DNA of 43,510 bases from Oscillospiraceae bacterium (GCA_017532085.1 JAFXJT010000071.1:1-43510), one strand, 5' to 3'. Positions 1 to 9,074 are shown, counted from the first letter of the stretch. Made by a program: numbers and translations. Notes: generated by a model from the sequence alone, not told the origin.

Positions 1-1
1 C

Positions 2-262
2 ACTACTACCACAACGACAACCACAAGCACTGATACGTCAGCATCCGAGATCATCGCTTCCAAGAAGGGCGATGTGACTTGTGATGGCACAGTGAAGATT
101 GATGATGTGGTGTTGCTTTGCCGCTATGTTGCGGAAGATCCGAAAATAGAGATTACCGTTCAAGGCATTGCCAACGGTGATTGCGACGGAATCAAAGGCG
201 TTTCTGCTGATGATGCAATCATAGTTTTGAAATATCTTGCCGGTATTGTCGAAACACTCTGA
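2..262 (+). CDS. C-terminal end of a type I dockerin protein (partial)
   Basis: The reading frame is open from the window edge, so the catalytic or binding part lies outside. The visible 86 residues are a threonine-rich linker (eight Thr, then Ser-Thr-Asp-Thr-Ser) followed by a dockerin. The dockerin has two F-hand-like repeats. The first begins GDVTCDGTVKIDD and the second begins GDCDGIKGVSADD; both carry the Asp-rich calcium loop and a following helix (VVLLCRYV and AIIVLKYLAG). Dockerins bind cohesins on scaffoldins, so the parent is probably a secreted plant-cell-wall enzyme or other cellulosome component. The second loop is slightly unusual, with Ile and Lys where Asn and Gly are common. 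The stop TGA is followed by a hairpin. The family call is firm; the function of the missing part is unknown. Confidence 0.88.
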   Translation, partial: TTTTTTTTSTDTSASEIIASKKGDVTCDGTVKIDDVVLLCRYVAEDPKIEITVQGIANGDCDGIKGVSADDAIIVLKYLAGIVETL

Positions 263-271
263 CGAAACACA

Positions 272-310
272 ATCCCCGTACCGAAGCTCATAGGCATGCG
301 GTGCGGGGAT
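272..310 (+). terminator. Probable terminator of the dockerin gene
   Basis: ATCCCCGTACCG at 272-283 pairs with CGGTGCGGGGAT at 299-310 (12 bp with one G-T wobble) around a 15-base loop, ten bases after the dockerin stop. The downstream tract (GCTGCTTTC) is poor in T, so termination efficiency is uncertain. Confidence 0.55.
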
Positions 311-332
311 GCTGCTTTCACTGCAATGGAAA

Positions 333-369
333 AACCGGTTGTCAATTCATAAGAATTTGACAACCGGTT
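333..369 (-). terminator. Terminator of the aldose epimerase gene
   Basis: A perfect 13-bp inverted repeat has arms AACCGGTTGTCAA at 333-345 and TTGACAACCGGTT at 357-369. It lies 16 bases beyond the epimerase stop. Read on the minus strand the stem runs into TTTTTCC, typical of an intrinsic terminator. It may also stop plus-strand readthrough from the dockerin gene. Confidence 0.8.
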
Positions 370-385
370 GCATTTATGTTATGCT

Positions 386-1396
386 TTAGGGTATCAGTGT
401 AAAGAACCGCTGATTGGCTTCAAAGGTATCATGAGGGCGCAGTTCCTGATATCCTGTGACTTCATCCGGCAGCTCCAGATTCGGCGCATCAATCATAGCG
501 CTCATAGGCTCAGGACAAAAATAGCCGTTAAAGCCTTTGTCATTCCAGATAATCCAGAACTTATAATCCTCGCTGACTTGATAGCAGATTTTTTTGCCGC
601 TGCCGAGATCCTCAGCGATCATACCATAAAAGCTTTGATCGCCCAGCACACCGGTTTCGGCATGATACATATCATTATCAATATTTTGAAGTACAGGACA
701 TTTCGTACCGTTTTTGTATTCCAGATCTGAAAGCTTCGGTTCCAGCAGACGCTCTGTGGGCAGGCAGCGTTCATTCAGCTCGCAGCGTTTGCCGATTGGC
801 ACCATCAAGCGGATATCCTCCGGCTTTGCGCCGTCCACAAAAGGTGCTTGGATGGTTGTATGGGTTGCCACGGAAATGGGCAGCATTTTCTCAGAGAGAT
901 TGGTAATCGCAATATGATGTTCCAGACCGCACTCACTGAGTGTGAAGGTCAGATCTACCAGAAAACGAAGCGGGAAATGTGCGAAAAAGGGATCGTTTTC
1001 ATCAAAGCGATACTGCGTTTTCACCACAGCACAATTCTCATCTGCGTGGTGGGATACTACGGAATACACACGCTTATGGATAAAACCGTGAATATGGTTA
1101 TGATAGGGTGCAGGCTCATTCACCGGGAGCTGATAGATTGCATCCGAGGTTTTCAGTACGCCATCTGCGAAACGGTTCGGCAGATAGAGCGTGGGAAGTC
1201 CCCATACCTCTGCGGATGCCATGATTTCCTCTGCGGTATTTTCCTCACGCCAGCGGAAGAACTCCACTCCGTTTTTCACATCCCGCAGACGGATGACATT
1301 GGAACCGATTTCATAAGCGATATAGGCTTCATATCCACCCGCTGCCAATTTAATACAAGGGGTACCGTTCAGCGTTGTCTGCTCTGTAATGTTCAT
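386..1396 (-). CDS. Aldose 1-epimerase (galactose mutarotase) family protein
   Basis: A 336-residue protein of the GalM-like (COG2017) beta-sandwich family, which interconverts alpha and beta anomers of free aldoses in the cytoplasm. Family signs are the histidine-rich segment NHIHGF near residue 105, a second His region (ATHTTIQ) near 180, and the late glutamate in CPEPMSAMIDAPN, the position of the usual catalytic base in EPxT-like motifs. Length is normal. Start ATG at 1396 is supported by AAGGAGG seven bases upstream. It stands alone between a consensus-like sigma-A promoter (1437-1465) and a strong terminator (333-369), so it is monocistronic. Substrate cannot be assigned; some family members act on hexose-6-phosphates. 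Confidence 0.85.
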   Translation of the reverse strand: MNITEQTTLNGTPCIKLAAGGYEAYIAYEIGSNVIRLRDVKNGVEFFRWREENTAEEIMASAEVWGLPTLYLPNRFADGVLKTSDAIYQLPVNEPAPYHNHIHGFIHKRVYSVVSHHADENCAVVKTQYRFDENDPFFAHFPLRFLVDLTFTLSECGLEHHIAITNLSEKMLPISVATHTTIQAPFVDGAKPEDIRLMVPIGKRCELNERCLPTERLLEPKLSDLEYKNGTKCPVLQNIDNDMYHAETGVLGDQSFYGMIAEDLGSGKKICYQVSEDYKFWIIWNDKGFNGYFCPEPMSAMIDAPNLELPDEVTGYQELRPHDTFEANQRFFTLIP

Positions 1397-1436
1397 GAAT
1401 TAGCCTCCTTACTGATGCAATCTAATGCACGATATC

Positions 1437-1465
1437 ATTATAACATATTTCCATCGAAAAGGCAA
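1437..1465 (-). promoter_or_regulatory. Sigma-A promoter of the epimerase gene
   Basis: On the minus strand TTGCCT (1465-1460), a 17-bp spacer and TATAAT (1442-1437) lie about 40 bases before the start codon. Confidence 0.7.
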
Positions 1466-1554
1466 GCACCGCTGGAATTTTTTGGCATTGTGTACGAATA
1501 TTGCCCAGCAATTTATGCAGAACGTAAAAAGCAATATGGGAAAAAACAAAGCAA

Positions 1555-1584
1555 AACCCGCACACGATTTTTCGTGAACGGGTT
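1555..1584 (-). terminator. Terminator of the DUF378 gene
   Basis: Arms around 1555-1567 and 1572-1584 pair with a TTTT loop (AACCCG outer, CACGA inner). Read on the minus strand they are followed by a T-rich run that includes TTTTTT. It sits 23 bases past the DUF378 stop. Confidence 0.7.
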
Positions 1585-1606
1585 TTGGGTGATGAAAATG
1601 CGTCGA

Positions 1607-1816
1607 TTACGACTCGGCGTGTGCCGGACTGTTGTTGCGGAACAGAAAAGAAATACACCAGATAGCGGAAAGTGCTACCAGAACGTAGATCACTCTGCTG
1701 ACAAGCGATGCTGCGCCGCCGAACAGCCATGCCACAAGATCCAGTTCGAAGATGCCGACGAGTCCCCAGTTGATTCCGCCGATGACCAGCAGAATTAACG
1801 CCAGCTTATCCCACAT
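1607..1816 (-). CDS. DUF378 small membrane protein
   Basis: A 69-residue protein with two predicted membrane helices (about residues 5-27 and 38-58). It carries the DUF378 hallmarks IGGINWGLVGIF and, after a short loop, LVSRVIYVLVALSAIW. The family is widespread in Firmicutes and has no established function. Start ATG at 1816 follows GAGGAG by six bases. It is a single gene with its own terminator; no clear promoter was seen in the 120 bases upstream. Confidence 0.85.
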   Translation of the reverse strand: MWDKLALILLVIGGINWGLVGIFELDLVAWLFGGAASLVSRVIYVLVALSAIWCISFLFRNNSPAHAES

Positions 1817-1936
1817 GATAACTCCTCATTTCTTGTGAAATCAAGCCGCATCATGGTGCGGCAGATGTAGTATTCGCAAATCCGATGCAAATATACAGGA
1901 TGCAATTCCTGCTTCCTACTGAAAGGATTGGTTTAT

Positions 1937-2596
1937 ATGCCGAATTTTTCCATAGATTTCAAGGAACCCGCTGTAGTTGTACTGTTGCTGTTGGCTGCCG
2001 GATTGCTGATTGCCTTACTGCTCTTTGGGCTGGCATGGATTCACAATCGCCGCAGCAAACGGCGAGGAATTCTTGGAGAGCGAAGTGTTGCAAATGTATT
2101 GCGGCGTTATGGGCGAAAGCATGGTGCATATGTAGCGCATTCGGTATATCTTCCGTTATATGATGGCTGTACCGAAATCGATCATCTGGTATTTGGCAGC
2201 TTTGGTATTGCGGTGATTGAAACCAAACATGTAGGCGGTACCATTGAAGGCAGCGGTACATATCTGACGCAGCGTATCGGAACAAAAACACATTCTTTGT
2301 ATCATCCGCAGAAACAGAATCAAACGCATATCGAGAATGTTGAGCATCATCTGAAAAAAGCAGGGCTGTCAAAGGTTCCGGTGTATGGCTTTGTTGTATT
2401 TTCCAATCCGAAGGTTGTTTTAAAAGCAAAGGCAGGTCTGCGGCTGGAGCAGTTGCTGCCGGCTTTGGAACGACTGCCGAAAGGCAAGCAGGATCCCAAG
2501 GTGCTGCGGAATGCGATTTGCTCGATACAGGTACGCTCACCGCTGAAAAAGCTGATGCATGATAAGGCAGCGCCGAAAAGAAAAAGCAAAAAGTGA
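1937..2596 (+). CDS. Membrane-anchored NERD-domain protein
   Basis: A 219-residue protein with one N-terminal transmembrane helix (about residues 9-35), a basic stop-transfer (HNRRSKRR), then a NERD (nuclease-related) domain. Visible NERD signs are GERSVANVL, the acidic EIDHLVFG strand and IAVIETKH, matching the GE, E-x-D and E-x-K positions of the restriction-endonuclease-like core. The tail is very basic (RKSKK). I chose ATG 1937 rather than TTG 1928 because AAAGGA ends about 10 bases before the ATG but nearly touches the TTG. NERD proteins are suspected to process nucleic acid, but most are uncharacterised. No operon partner is visible. Confidence 0.8.
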   Translation: MPNFSIDFKEPAVVVLLLLAAGLLIALLLFGLAWIHNRRSKRRGILGERSVANVLRRYGRKHGAYVAHSVYLPLYDGCTEIDHLVFGSFGIAVIETKHVGGTIEGSGTYLTQRIGTKTHSLYHPQKQNQTHIENVEHHLKKAGLSKVPVYGFVVFSNPKVVLKAKAGLRLEQLLPALERLPKGKQDPKVLRNAICSIQVRSPLKKLMHDKAAPKRKSKK

Positions 2597-2629
2597 TGCC
2601 ATAAGAGCATGAGCACAAAACAGAAAAAC

Positions 2630-2667
2630 GCCCCTCAGATACGCATGAAACAGTGCTTCTGAGGGGC
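2630..2667. terminator. Shared terminator between NERD gene and YitT gene
   Basis: A perfect 10-bp inverted repeat, GCCCCTCAGA at 2630-2639 and TCTGAGGGGC at 2658-2667, lies between the convergent genes. On the minus strand it is followed by GTTTTTCTGTTTT (strong); on the plus strand the tract is weaker. Confidence 0.75.
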
Positions 2668-2672
2668 ATTTG

Positions 2673-3574
2673 CTATGCTTTTGTGTGATTGGATGCAAAC
2701 ACATCTGCCACTTCGCTGATGGCGATATATGCAGATGGATCGATGCTATGGATGATATCCTTACATTTGACGATTTGAAAGCGATTTACGATAAAATAGA
2801 TCATGGTTTTCGGTTCACCGGAATATCCGCCGACCACATTGATCCGTGTCATGCCGCTTTCAAAGGCTTCCGTGAGAGCGGCACATATTTCATCGGGATT
2901 TTGTGTGATGATCATTGCGCATTTTGCACGATCAAAGCCTTCTACGATGAAGTCTACGGTTTTCAGTGCAGCCGCATAAGTCACTATAGAATACAGTGGT
3001 AAAATCCAGCTATGGATCACCAGACCGCAGATGATGTACAGCACCACATTATAAATCATAACAAAAGTGCCGACGGTGATACCCAATCGTTTGGCGAAGA
3101 TAACCGCCATAACCTCAATGCCATCCATGGCACCGCCGAATCGAATGGCAAGACCGCTGCCTGCACCGGAAATCAGGCCGCCGAACAAGGCACACAGCAG
3201 CAGATCGGTTCCGCAAGAGGAGAAGCGATGTTCACATCAATGGGCAGGATATCAGTAATCAGCCATGCGGAAACAGAATAGATCATAACACAATAAATGG
3301 CACATACAGTAAAGATGCCGCCCTGTTTCTTCAGACCATATAAAAACAGCGGAATATTTAGTATCAGCAAGAAAAACGAGAGCGAAAAAGATTCCGGTGT
3401 GAGCTGAGAAAGCAGCATAGAGGTGCCGGAAACGCCGCTGTCATACAATTGTACCGGCGCCAAAAACACCGTAACGCCAAAGGCATTGACCATACCGGAA
3501 ATTGTCAGCATACCGAATTGACGCCATCCAATGGAATGCAGCAGCTTCAAGAATTGCTGGATGTATTTCATCAT
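2673..3574 (-). pseudogene. YitT-family membrane protein, broken by a frameshift
   Basis: Two minus-strand frames together make one YitT-like protein (DUF161 repeats plus C-terminal DUF2179). The first frame (start about 3574, stop at 3173) supplies the membrane helices up to NIASPLAE; the second, ending with TAG at 2673, resumes with DLLLCALFGGLISGAG and carries the soluble domain (VVGGYSGEPKTMIY). The break is at 3207-3208: codon GAA (3211-3209) is followed by two stray bases, so one base has been lost or two gained. ATG 3574 is preferred over GTG 3589 because GGAG lies nine bases upstream of it. YitT proteins are multi-pass proteins of unknown transport role. An assembly error is as likely as true decay; if repaired the product is about 300 residues, a normal length. 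Confidence 0.8.
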
Positions 3575-3661
3575 GTTATCATTCTCCACATCATCAAACG
3601 ATCATGTTGCCCGGATATGTCAAATATATCATTCAGATGCTTTCCCCTTTTTGGGGGTGTT

Positions 3662-5983
3662 TTACAACTCTTTTGCCAGATAAGCGGTATTGGGTGTGAT
3701 GGTTAAGCCGTTGAGCCGGACAGAAAAATCAGTGAGCTGCAAGAGATCTGCAGTATATTCGGTGCCTTCTTTTCCACCGATACAATCAGCGGTGAACACA
3801 CCGATCAGGTGCTCATTCTCAATGGACTGCAGCTGCATCCAGATATCGTCCTCATCCTCTTCGGTTTCGATATGCACACAGACATAGGCAGGTTCTTCCG
3901 AACGTGCAGCGCAATCTTTCAGAATATGGAAGCGTTCTTTTGCCATGGCTGCAATTTTACGCTGCGTTGCAATATAGCATCCATAGCCGAAGGTTTCAAA
4001 CTCTTCCATAGTAATGGTATGAAGGGGAGTGATGCGGGTATGCCCATCATCACCTTCTCCATCATGCAGGAACAAAACGGCATGCTCATTGTGATTATCA
4101 TCATCGCCGCATTGATCGCTGCGTACTGCCCAACCTTCGGTTTCTTCCAGCAGTTCTTTTGCCTTGGAAACAGGCAGCCATGTGCATACCAGCGGCTGAC
4201 CGTTCTGTTTTTGCAGAACATTCATGGGTGTTTGTGCATCAGGCATCATGCCGCGCAGCAGAAAACGCTCGATGGTAAAGCAGAGCAAATCACAGAACCG
4301 AGCATAATTTGTTTTCGTTGCGCCAATGATCTCCACATCCCGCAGACCGCAGCAGGCAAGACCGGCAGTGGTAATCCAAAGGCTATCCCGATCGGGACCG
4401 CCATAGATCTGTAAGCTGTAAAGATAATCCACCAGCGGCGGTACATCGCTGTTTGCCTGCAGAGCGACCCATCCGGCAGGCAGCAGCTTCATACGGGAGC
4501 AATCCAAGAATGCCACAGCATCGGGACAGAGCAGGTGCAGCAATCGAAGCTGGAATTGCAATGCCTGATCAGGCGCTTCTTCTCCGAAGGGCATAATACA
4601 AAGAATCATAGCTTCTGCCTTGCCGATTTCTTCTTTCAGCGAAGACGGAACAGGACCTGCCGGACGAAACTCTTCCGCAGGAGGAACCTCCTGTACTGTG
4701 AGCATCAGCTGATAGCAAGCATCGCCCTCTGTGATTTGAAATTGCAGCAGCCCATGTTCTTCATTGGAGCGGGCAAGTGCAACAGAATATTTGCCATCCT
4801 GTTCCAACAGAGCTGTTACGCTTTCTATGGAAAGAGAGTCGGGCAATGCAGCGCAGACGGCACCAATAACAGAAGGCTGCTGCTGCACATATCCATGCTT
4901 CAGATCCATACATTGCGCCGCATCATAGACAGGATATTCTTTGTTGAGACGATCAATCTGTGCGGTATTGCCGTTTCGTGCATCGAATTTTTCAGCCAAG
5001 GAAAATGCTTTTTCTTTGAAATAATCGCAAAGTGCTGCAACTTCATAATAGCCTTCCGCATTCCACAGAGAAAAGCTGCGAGGCAATGCAAGACCGATGT
5101 GTTCGGCATCAATGGCAGCAAACAGTCGATAAGCGCCCTCAGCAAAGCGAAGCTGCATCCAATGATTGCGGCATTCCATGAACTGCGGAAGCGCACGTCG
5201 GAAGATATTCAGACCTGTGTGCAGATTGGTTTGTGCATATAGAGTCAGCAGTGTTCCGATTTCTTCCAGCAGATCCAGCTTACCGCGCACCAAAGGATAC
5301 AATCGCTTGGCAAGATAAAGCGCATCGGTATAATCCCCCTGCCGGATATCATAGGCGATCCATGCATCGAAGGTGGTTTCCGGCACCTCAGCACAATGAA
5401 CTTTGCCTTCAAAGATCGGTGCACCGATTTCTTTTGCTTGTTCCGGATCTCCCAGCAGCAAGCAGCGGCTGACATCATAGGAGCGTTCACAGGCAGTGCA
5501 GTCCTTGAGCTCGTCTTCCGGCTCCTGCAAATAGCGGCCATATTCGGAAGCGGGCAGCAAATTGCCGCTTTGAATGGAGAATTTCTCCTTCAGATAGCGA
5601 TAAGCGCGCAGAGAATAACCAAGCTTTTTGCAGCGAGCTTCAAATTCCGCATAGAGCTGTTCAATCTGCGTCAGCGGAATGTGGGTGAATTCTATGGCAT
5701 TTTCCAGCAGCAGTTTATAATCCCACAGCATAGAGCGCTGATGCTCCTCATGAAGATCGGGATTGGCATCATAAATCGCCAGCATTTCCGGAAATATGAT
5801 CATGGCATCCACATCATCGCTGTCGAAAATGGAGTCATGCAGATAGCGATGGCGGAAAATGAATTGCCATTCCGGATTTTTGGCGGCATCTGCAGCTTGA
5901 ATCGCCTTTTTTAAGACACGCAAACGTGGTGCGCCGGGTTCCATTTCCTGATATTCAGCAATATATTGTTCAGCATCAAACAT
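3662..5983 (-). CDS. Large helical-repeat protein with DUF4026/DUF2314-like C-terminus
   Basis: A 773-residue protein without signal or membrane segments. Residues 1-345 are alpha-helical, TPR-like, and clearly paralogous to the whole of the next gene upstream (shared landmarks: two-helix start with PRLR, IPxxQ near 102, KxGYSL near 120, FDARNG at 333-338). Residues about 350-640 are mixed alpha/beta and resemble DUF4026-type regions. The last 130 residues (YGCYIATQRKIAAMAKERF onward) resemble DUF2314, a small domain of unknown function. ATG 5983 follows TAGGAGG by nine bases. It is last in a three-gene operon behind an HSP90-family chaperone, 26 bases after the previous gene. Biochemical function unknown; a chaperone partner or client-binding role is inference only. 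Confidence 0.7.
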   Translation of the reverse strand: MFDAEQYIAEYQEMEPGAPRLRVLKKAIQAADAAKNPEWQFIFRHRYLHDSIFDSDDVDAMIIFPEMLAIYDANPDLHEEHQRSMLWDYKLLLENAIEFTHIPLTQIEQLYAEFEARCKKLGYSLRAYRYLKEKFSIQSGNLLPASEYGRYLQEPEDELKDCTACERSYDVSRCLLLGDPEQAKEIGAPIFEGKVHCAEVPETTFDAWIAYDIRQGDYTDALYLAKRLYPLVRGKLDLLEEIGTLLTLYAQTNLHTGLNIFRRALPQFMECRNHWMQLRFAEGAYRLFAAIDAEHIGLALPRSFSLWNAEGYYEVAALCDYFKEKAFSLAEKFDARNGNTAQIDRLNKEYPVYDAAQCMDLKHGYVQQQPSVIGAVCAALPDSLSIESVTALLEQDGKYSVALARSNEEHGLLQFQITEGDACYQLMLTVQEVPPAEEFRPAGPVPSSLKEEIGKAEAMILCIMPFGEEAPDQALQFQLRLLHLLCPDAVAFLDCSRMKLLPAGWVALQANSDVPPLVDYLYSLQIYGGPDRDSLWITTAGLACCGLRDVEIIGATKTNYARFCDLLCFTIERFLLRGMMPDAQTPMNVLQKQNGQPLVCTWLPVSKAKELLEETEGWAVRSDQCGDDDNHNEHAVLFLHDGEGDDGHTRITPLHTITMEEFETFGYGCYIATQRKIAAMAKERFHILKDCAARSEEPAYVCVHIETEEDEDDIWMQLQSIENEHLIGVFTADCIGGKEGTEYTADLLQLTDFSVRLNGLTITPNTAYLAKEL

Positions 5984-6009
5984 AGCGAGATTCCTCCTAA
6001 GCTCAAAAA

Positions 6010-7038
6010 TTAATACTGCTGCTCACAGCGGGCGGTAAAGAAATCCGATCCGTTGCGGGCATCAAATTGTGCCGCAAGGGCACGCGCATTGGCATCATAT
6101 GCAGCAGCTTTTGCAAGCAGTGCATCGGGTGCTTCATCCACTCCCGACTTTGCTGCTGCTCGCAGCAAAACGCTTGCGCCGTGATCAAACCAGTAGCATA
6201 AAAACGGATTGTGCGAGCCTTTTCGCAAAGCCTCCTGCTTGCGCAAAAAGGCAAGACCTTCTTCCGGATGATGCTGTGCATCATAGCAAAACAGCAATCC
6301 GAGCTGTTCCATGCGATAGCGTTCTCCATCGCAATAGGGCCGAAGCAATGCTGCATAATGGTCTGCGGCATCGGTATCCTGTCGGATGCATGCATCTGTC
6401 AGCAGATAGCCGTATGTAGAAGCAGGCACTTCATTGGTGAACATCCGATTGCGGAAAAGATGCTCCGCAGCACGCATAGCCTTTTCATAATGACCGAAAA
6501 GCAGCTCCCAGCGCACTTGTGTATTCCATTCTTCGGGTTCTCCGTCTGAAAGCTCATCACGGGGTGCAGCTAAGAAATCGCCGTAATCAAGGCGCAGCTT
6601 GGCACGATCATAATAACTGAAAAAGATCGCTCGTTTTTCATAGAAGGGTTTGAGCGAGTAGCCATGCTTTGCCAGTTCTTTGCGAAATGCAAGAAACCAT
6701 TGCAGTACTTGTGATTTGGGAATCTGATAGAATTCCACAGATGCCTCCACGATCCATTTGAAGATCCATAAGGTTTGCCATGCATAGGCTTCTTCCAATT
6801 CGGGATGCGCTTCATAGATCGCCATATACTGTGGAAAATCAATGAGAGCCTGATAGCGGTCGCCGCTGAATACCGATTCCTGAATCAGATCATGGTGAAA
6901 CAACAATGCGGATTCAAAATCCTTTGCTTGCTCAGCGGCAGTGCAGGCGCTGCGGATCAGGCGCAGCCGAGGTTCACCATGCTCCATGGTATGATAGGAC
7001 GCACGCAGTGCATCGGGTTGATAGGAATGCATCGTCAC
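6010..7038 (-). CDS. Helical-repeat (TPR-like) protein, paralogue of the downstream gene
   Basis: A 342-residue, soluble, helix-rich protein. Its full length matches the first 345 residues of the next gene in order and in landmark residues (GEPRLRLIR at the start, IPKSQ, KHGYSL, and LAAQFDARNG near 325 against LAEKFDARNG), so the two arose by duplication. The spacing of helix pairs suggests TPR or a similar alpha-solenoid, used for protein contacts. GTG 7038 lies five bases after AAAGGA; ATG 7032 is an alternative start. It begins 24 bases after the HSP90-like stop, so the genes are probably co-transcribed. No catalytic motif is visible. Confidence 0.72.
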   Translation of the reverse strand: MTMHSYQPDALRASYHTMEHGEPRLRLIRSACTAAEQAKDFESALLFHHDLIQESVFSGDRYQALIDFPQYMAIYEAHPELEEAYAWQTLWIFKWIVEASVEFYQIPKSQVLQWFLAFRKELAKHGYSLKPFYEKRAIFFSYYDRAKLRLDYGDFLAAPRDELSDGEPEEWNTQVRWELLFGHYEKAMRAAEHLFRNRMFTNEVPASTYGYLLTDACIRQDTDAADHYAALLRPYCDGERYRMEQLGLLFCYDAQHHPEEGLAFLRKQEALRKGSHNPFLCYWFDHGASVLLRAAAKSGVDEAPDALLAKAAAYDANARALAAQFDARNGSDFFTARCEQQY

Positions 7039-7062
7039 ATCGTTCCTTTCAGAGATATTGGG

Positions 7063-8896
7063 TCAGTTATCCTCGGAAAGACTCCAATCCAGCAGACGCA
7101 GCAAATTGCCGTTGAGCAGCTGCATTTCATGATTGCGCATGGGATAGCCGCCTGTGAGCAAAGCTTGCACATATAGAATTTCAATACAACAGGAGAGTCG
7201 TTCTTCGTTATGTACCGTCATCATGCGTCGGATGAGAGGATTGTCAGTGTTCAGATAAAGCTTAGCCACTGCATCGGAGTGATACTCTCCGGCAAAGGCT
7301 TCCAGCATACCCGAAAACAGGGGATTTGCCTGTTCCATGGAATTGCGGATATCGCGCAGCAGCAGCGCCTCTTCATTGACCGTATACAGCACAGGAAGCT
7401 CCAGCGGTTCAAAGCGTTTGAGTGCCGCTTCGCATTCAAAGGGCTGCAATACCCGATTGCTTTCCGCTAAGAGACACAGGGCAGCGGCAGGATCGGAAAG
7501 CTGTGGTTTTTCCAACATGGTATCCAGTTCCTGCATTTGCAATGCGCTTACAACGGCATCCGGCCGCAGCAAAGTCAGACGCTCCAGAAGCTGTCGTACA
7601 TAGGTATAGCCTGCATTCACCAGCAATGCACCTTTGGCTAGGAAGATGGCAGAAACCTGTCTGAATTCGTCCATAAAATGCGTATATGTGATTTCCCCGT
7701 CATATCGGATCAGATCGCTTCCGGTGCAGGTGCCAAAGGAGGTTTCAAAGGTCAGATAGGGGAAGAATGCACGATAAAGGCTGTCATCCTCCACAGCAAC
7801 CGACTGGACTGCCAAACGATGTGTGCGTACAATCCGCTGCAGCAGACTGTCGTTATCCTGTGACAGTTTTTGCAGATATTGTACAATACAATCGGAAAGC
7901 TCCTCCTTGGCACGCAGCAGCACTTCATCCTCATAGAAATCCTCTCGGGATGCCGTGGGACGTAAGCCATCGGTGTTCAGGAAGCAGCGCAGGAAAAATG
8001 CCCATTTAGGGAGCAATCGTGCGCCATCCTCAGTCAGCAGCATATGCTTCAGATAGATCCGATGCTGCTGTTTTGCTGTCGGAGCAGTTTCCTCTGCCAA
8101 AATATATGCTACGCCGGAAAATAAACCACTGGGTGAAATCAATGGAAATATAATCAAGAAAACGAGTGTGGAACAGCATTTCGCCAAGCTGCATTCCTTG
8201 CTCCCATTGTGTGGAGGCGGGTTCGAACCTTGGATTGAGCCGTTCTTTTTGCTCATTTTGAAGAAGATAAATGGGTTCGGGCAGCGGCAGACCATAGTAT
8301 TGCACCAATTCCCGCAGTTTTTCTGCCGTGAAGTATTCCTCAGCGCCCTGTTTGGGTGTCAAAAATACAGTGGTGCCGATTTCGGGCAGCGGTTCGCAGT
8401 TTGTAATAGTATAAGTACCATCGGGCTTGCCGCACCATTCCAGAGAACGGCTTCCGTCGGCGGCGGAGCGAGTGCGCACAATAATCTGATCGGAAACCAG
8501 AAAGCAGGAAAGCAATCCAATGCCGAATCGACCGATATAATCGTGACGCACAGTACCATTGATCAGATCATGTTTGGAGGATTGTCCGATGACAGCCAAA
8601 AAGCGGTGGATCTCTGCTTCAGTCAGACCGGTGCCGGTATCGCTGAATGCAAGCTGAGAACGAGAATTGTCTGTTGTCAGAGATAATGTAACACAAGGTG
8701 ATTCGCAAGGAATCCCTTTTACTTTTCGTGCAGCAATGGCATCCATTGCATTTTGCAGCAGCTCACGCACAAAGACATCCGGCGAGCTGTATAGGTGATT
8801 GGATAAAATATCAATCATACCACCCAAATTGACCTGGAAAAGAAATTGTTCTTCTGATTTGGACGGCAGAATCGGTTCTACATCTTTTTGAGGCAA
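7063..8896 (-). pseudogene. HSP90-family chaperone (HtpG-like), frameshifted
   Basis: The first frame has the HSP90 GHKL ATPase: ELLQNAMDAI (Glu and Asn of the ATP site), DTGTGL (the Asp motif) and GRFGIGLLSCF (lid glycines). It runs into a stop at 8030. The second frame resumes at about 8148 with PLISPSG, HRIYLKHMLL, LLPKWAFFLRC and TDGLRPTASRE, the conserved HSP90 middle domain, and continues to the stop at 7063. An extra T in the run at 8146-8148 explains the break: removing it restores FLDYIPL. Repaired length is about 610 residues. TTG 8896 is the likely start, since AAGGAGG lies eight bases upstream and the promoter sits so close that ATG 8923 would fall at the transcript end. It resembles the divergent 'HSP90 family protein' class more than classical HtpG. 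Confidence 0.83.
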
Positions 8897-8929
8897 AGCG
8901 AATTCCTCCTTATCTTGCAGCATAGTATT

Positions 8930-8959
8930 ATGATACCACAAAAAAAGTATTTTCGTCAA
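8930..8959 (-). promoter_or_regulatory. Sigma-A promoter of the HSP90/helical-repeat operon
   Basis: On the minus strand TTGACG (8959-8954), an 18-bp spacer and TATCAT (8935-8930). The predicted transcript starts about 30 bases before the TTG start at 8896. No CIRCE or other heat-shock operator was recognised. Confidence 0.65.
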
Positions 8960-8990
8960 GGCAAAAAAGCAGAAGAAGAAACACAAGGGT

Positions 8991-9019
8991 TCTAATTTTC
9001 ATCAGACAGGCATACAATC
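8991..9019 (+). promoter_or_regulatory. Candidate sigma-E promoter for sipL-spoIVA
   Basis: CATACAAT at 9012-9019 is an exact match to the sigma-E -10 consensus (CATACAMT). The -35 region 14-15 bases upstream (TCTAATT at 8991-8997) is only a partial match. It lies 55 bases before the sipL ATG. In Bacillus and Clostridioides, spoIVA is read by mother-cell sigma-E, which supports the assignment. Confidence 0.5.
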
Positions 9020-9074
9020 TATCATGCGCAGCGGTGCGGAACAAAAAAGCTGCTGTGCCTTGGAGGCGAATCAT

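Noticed and set aside
848-1798. Long plus-strand open frame of 316 codons
   Set aside because: It crosses the well-supported epimerase and DUF378 genes on the other strand, their promoter and a terminator, and has no ribosome site or recognisable domain.
3173-3210. Programmed frameshifting in the YitT gene
   Set aside because: No slippery heptamer or downstream pseudoknot is evident, and the family is not known to use frameshifting.
3644-3656. CCCC/GGGG hairpin between the YitT gene and the large helical-repeat gene
   Set aside because: The stem is short and is not followed by T residues on the minus strand, so it is not a convincing terminator.
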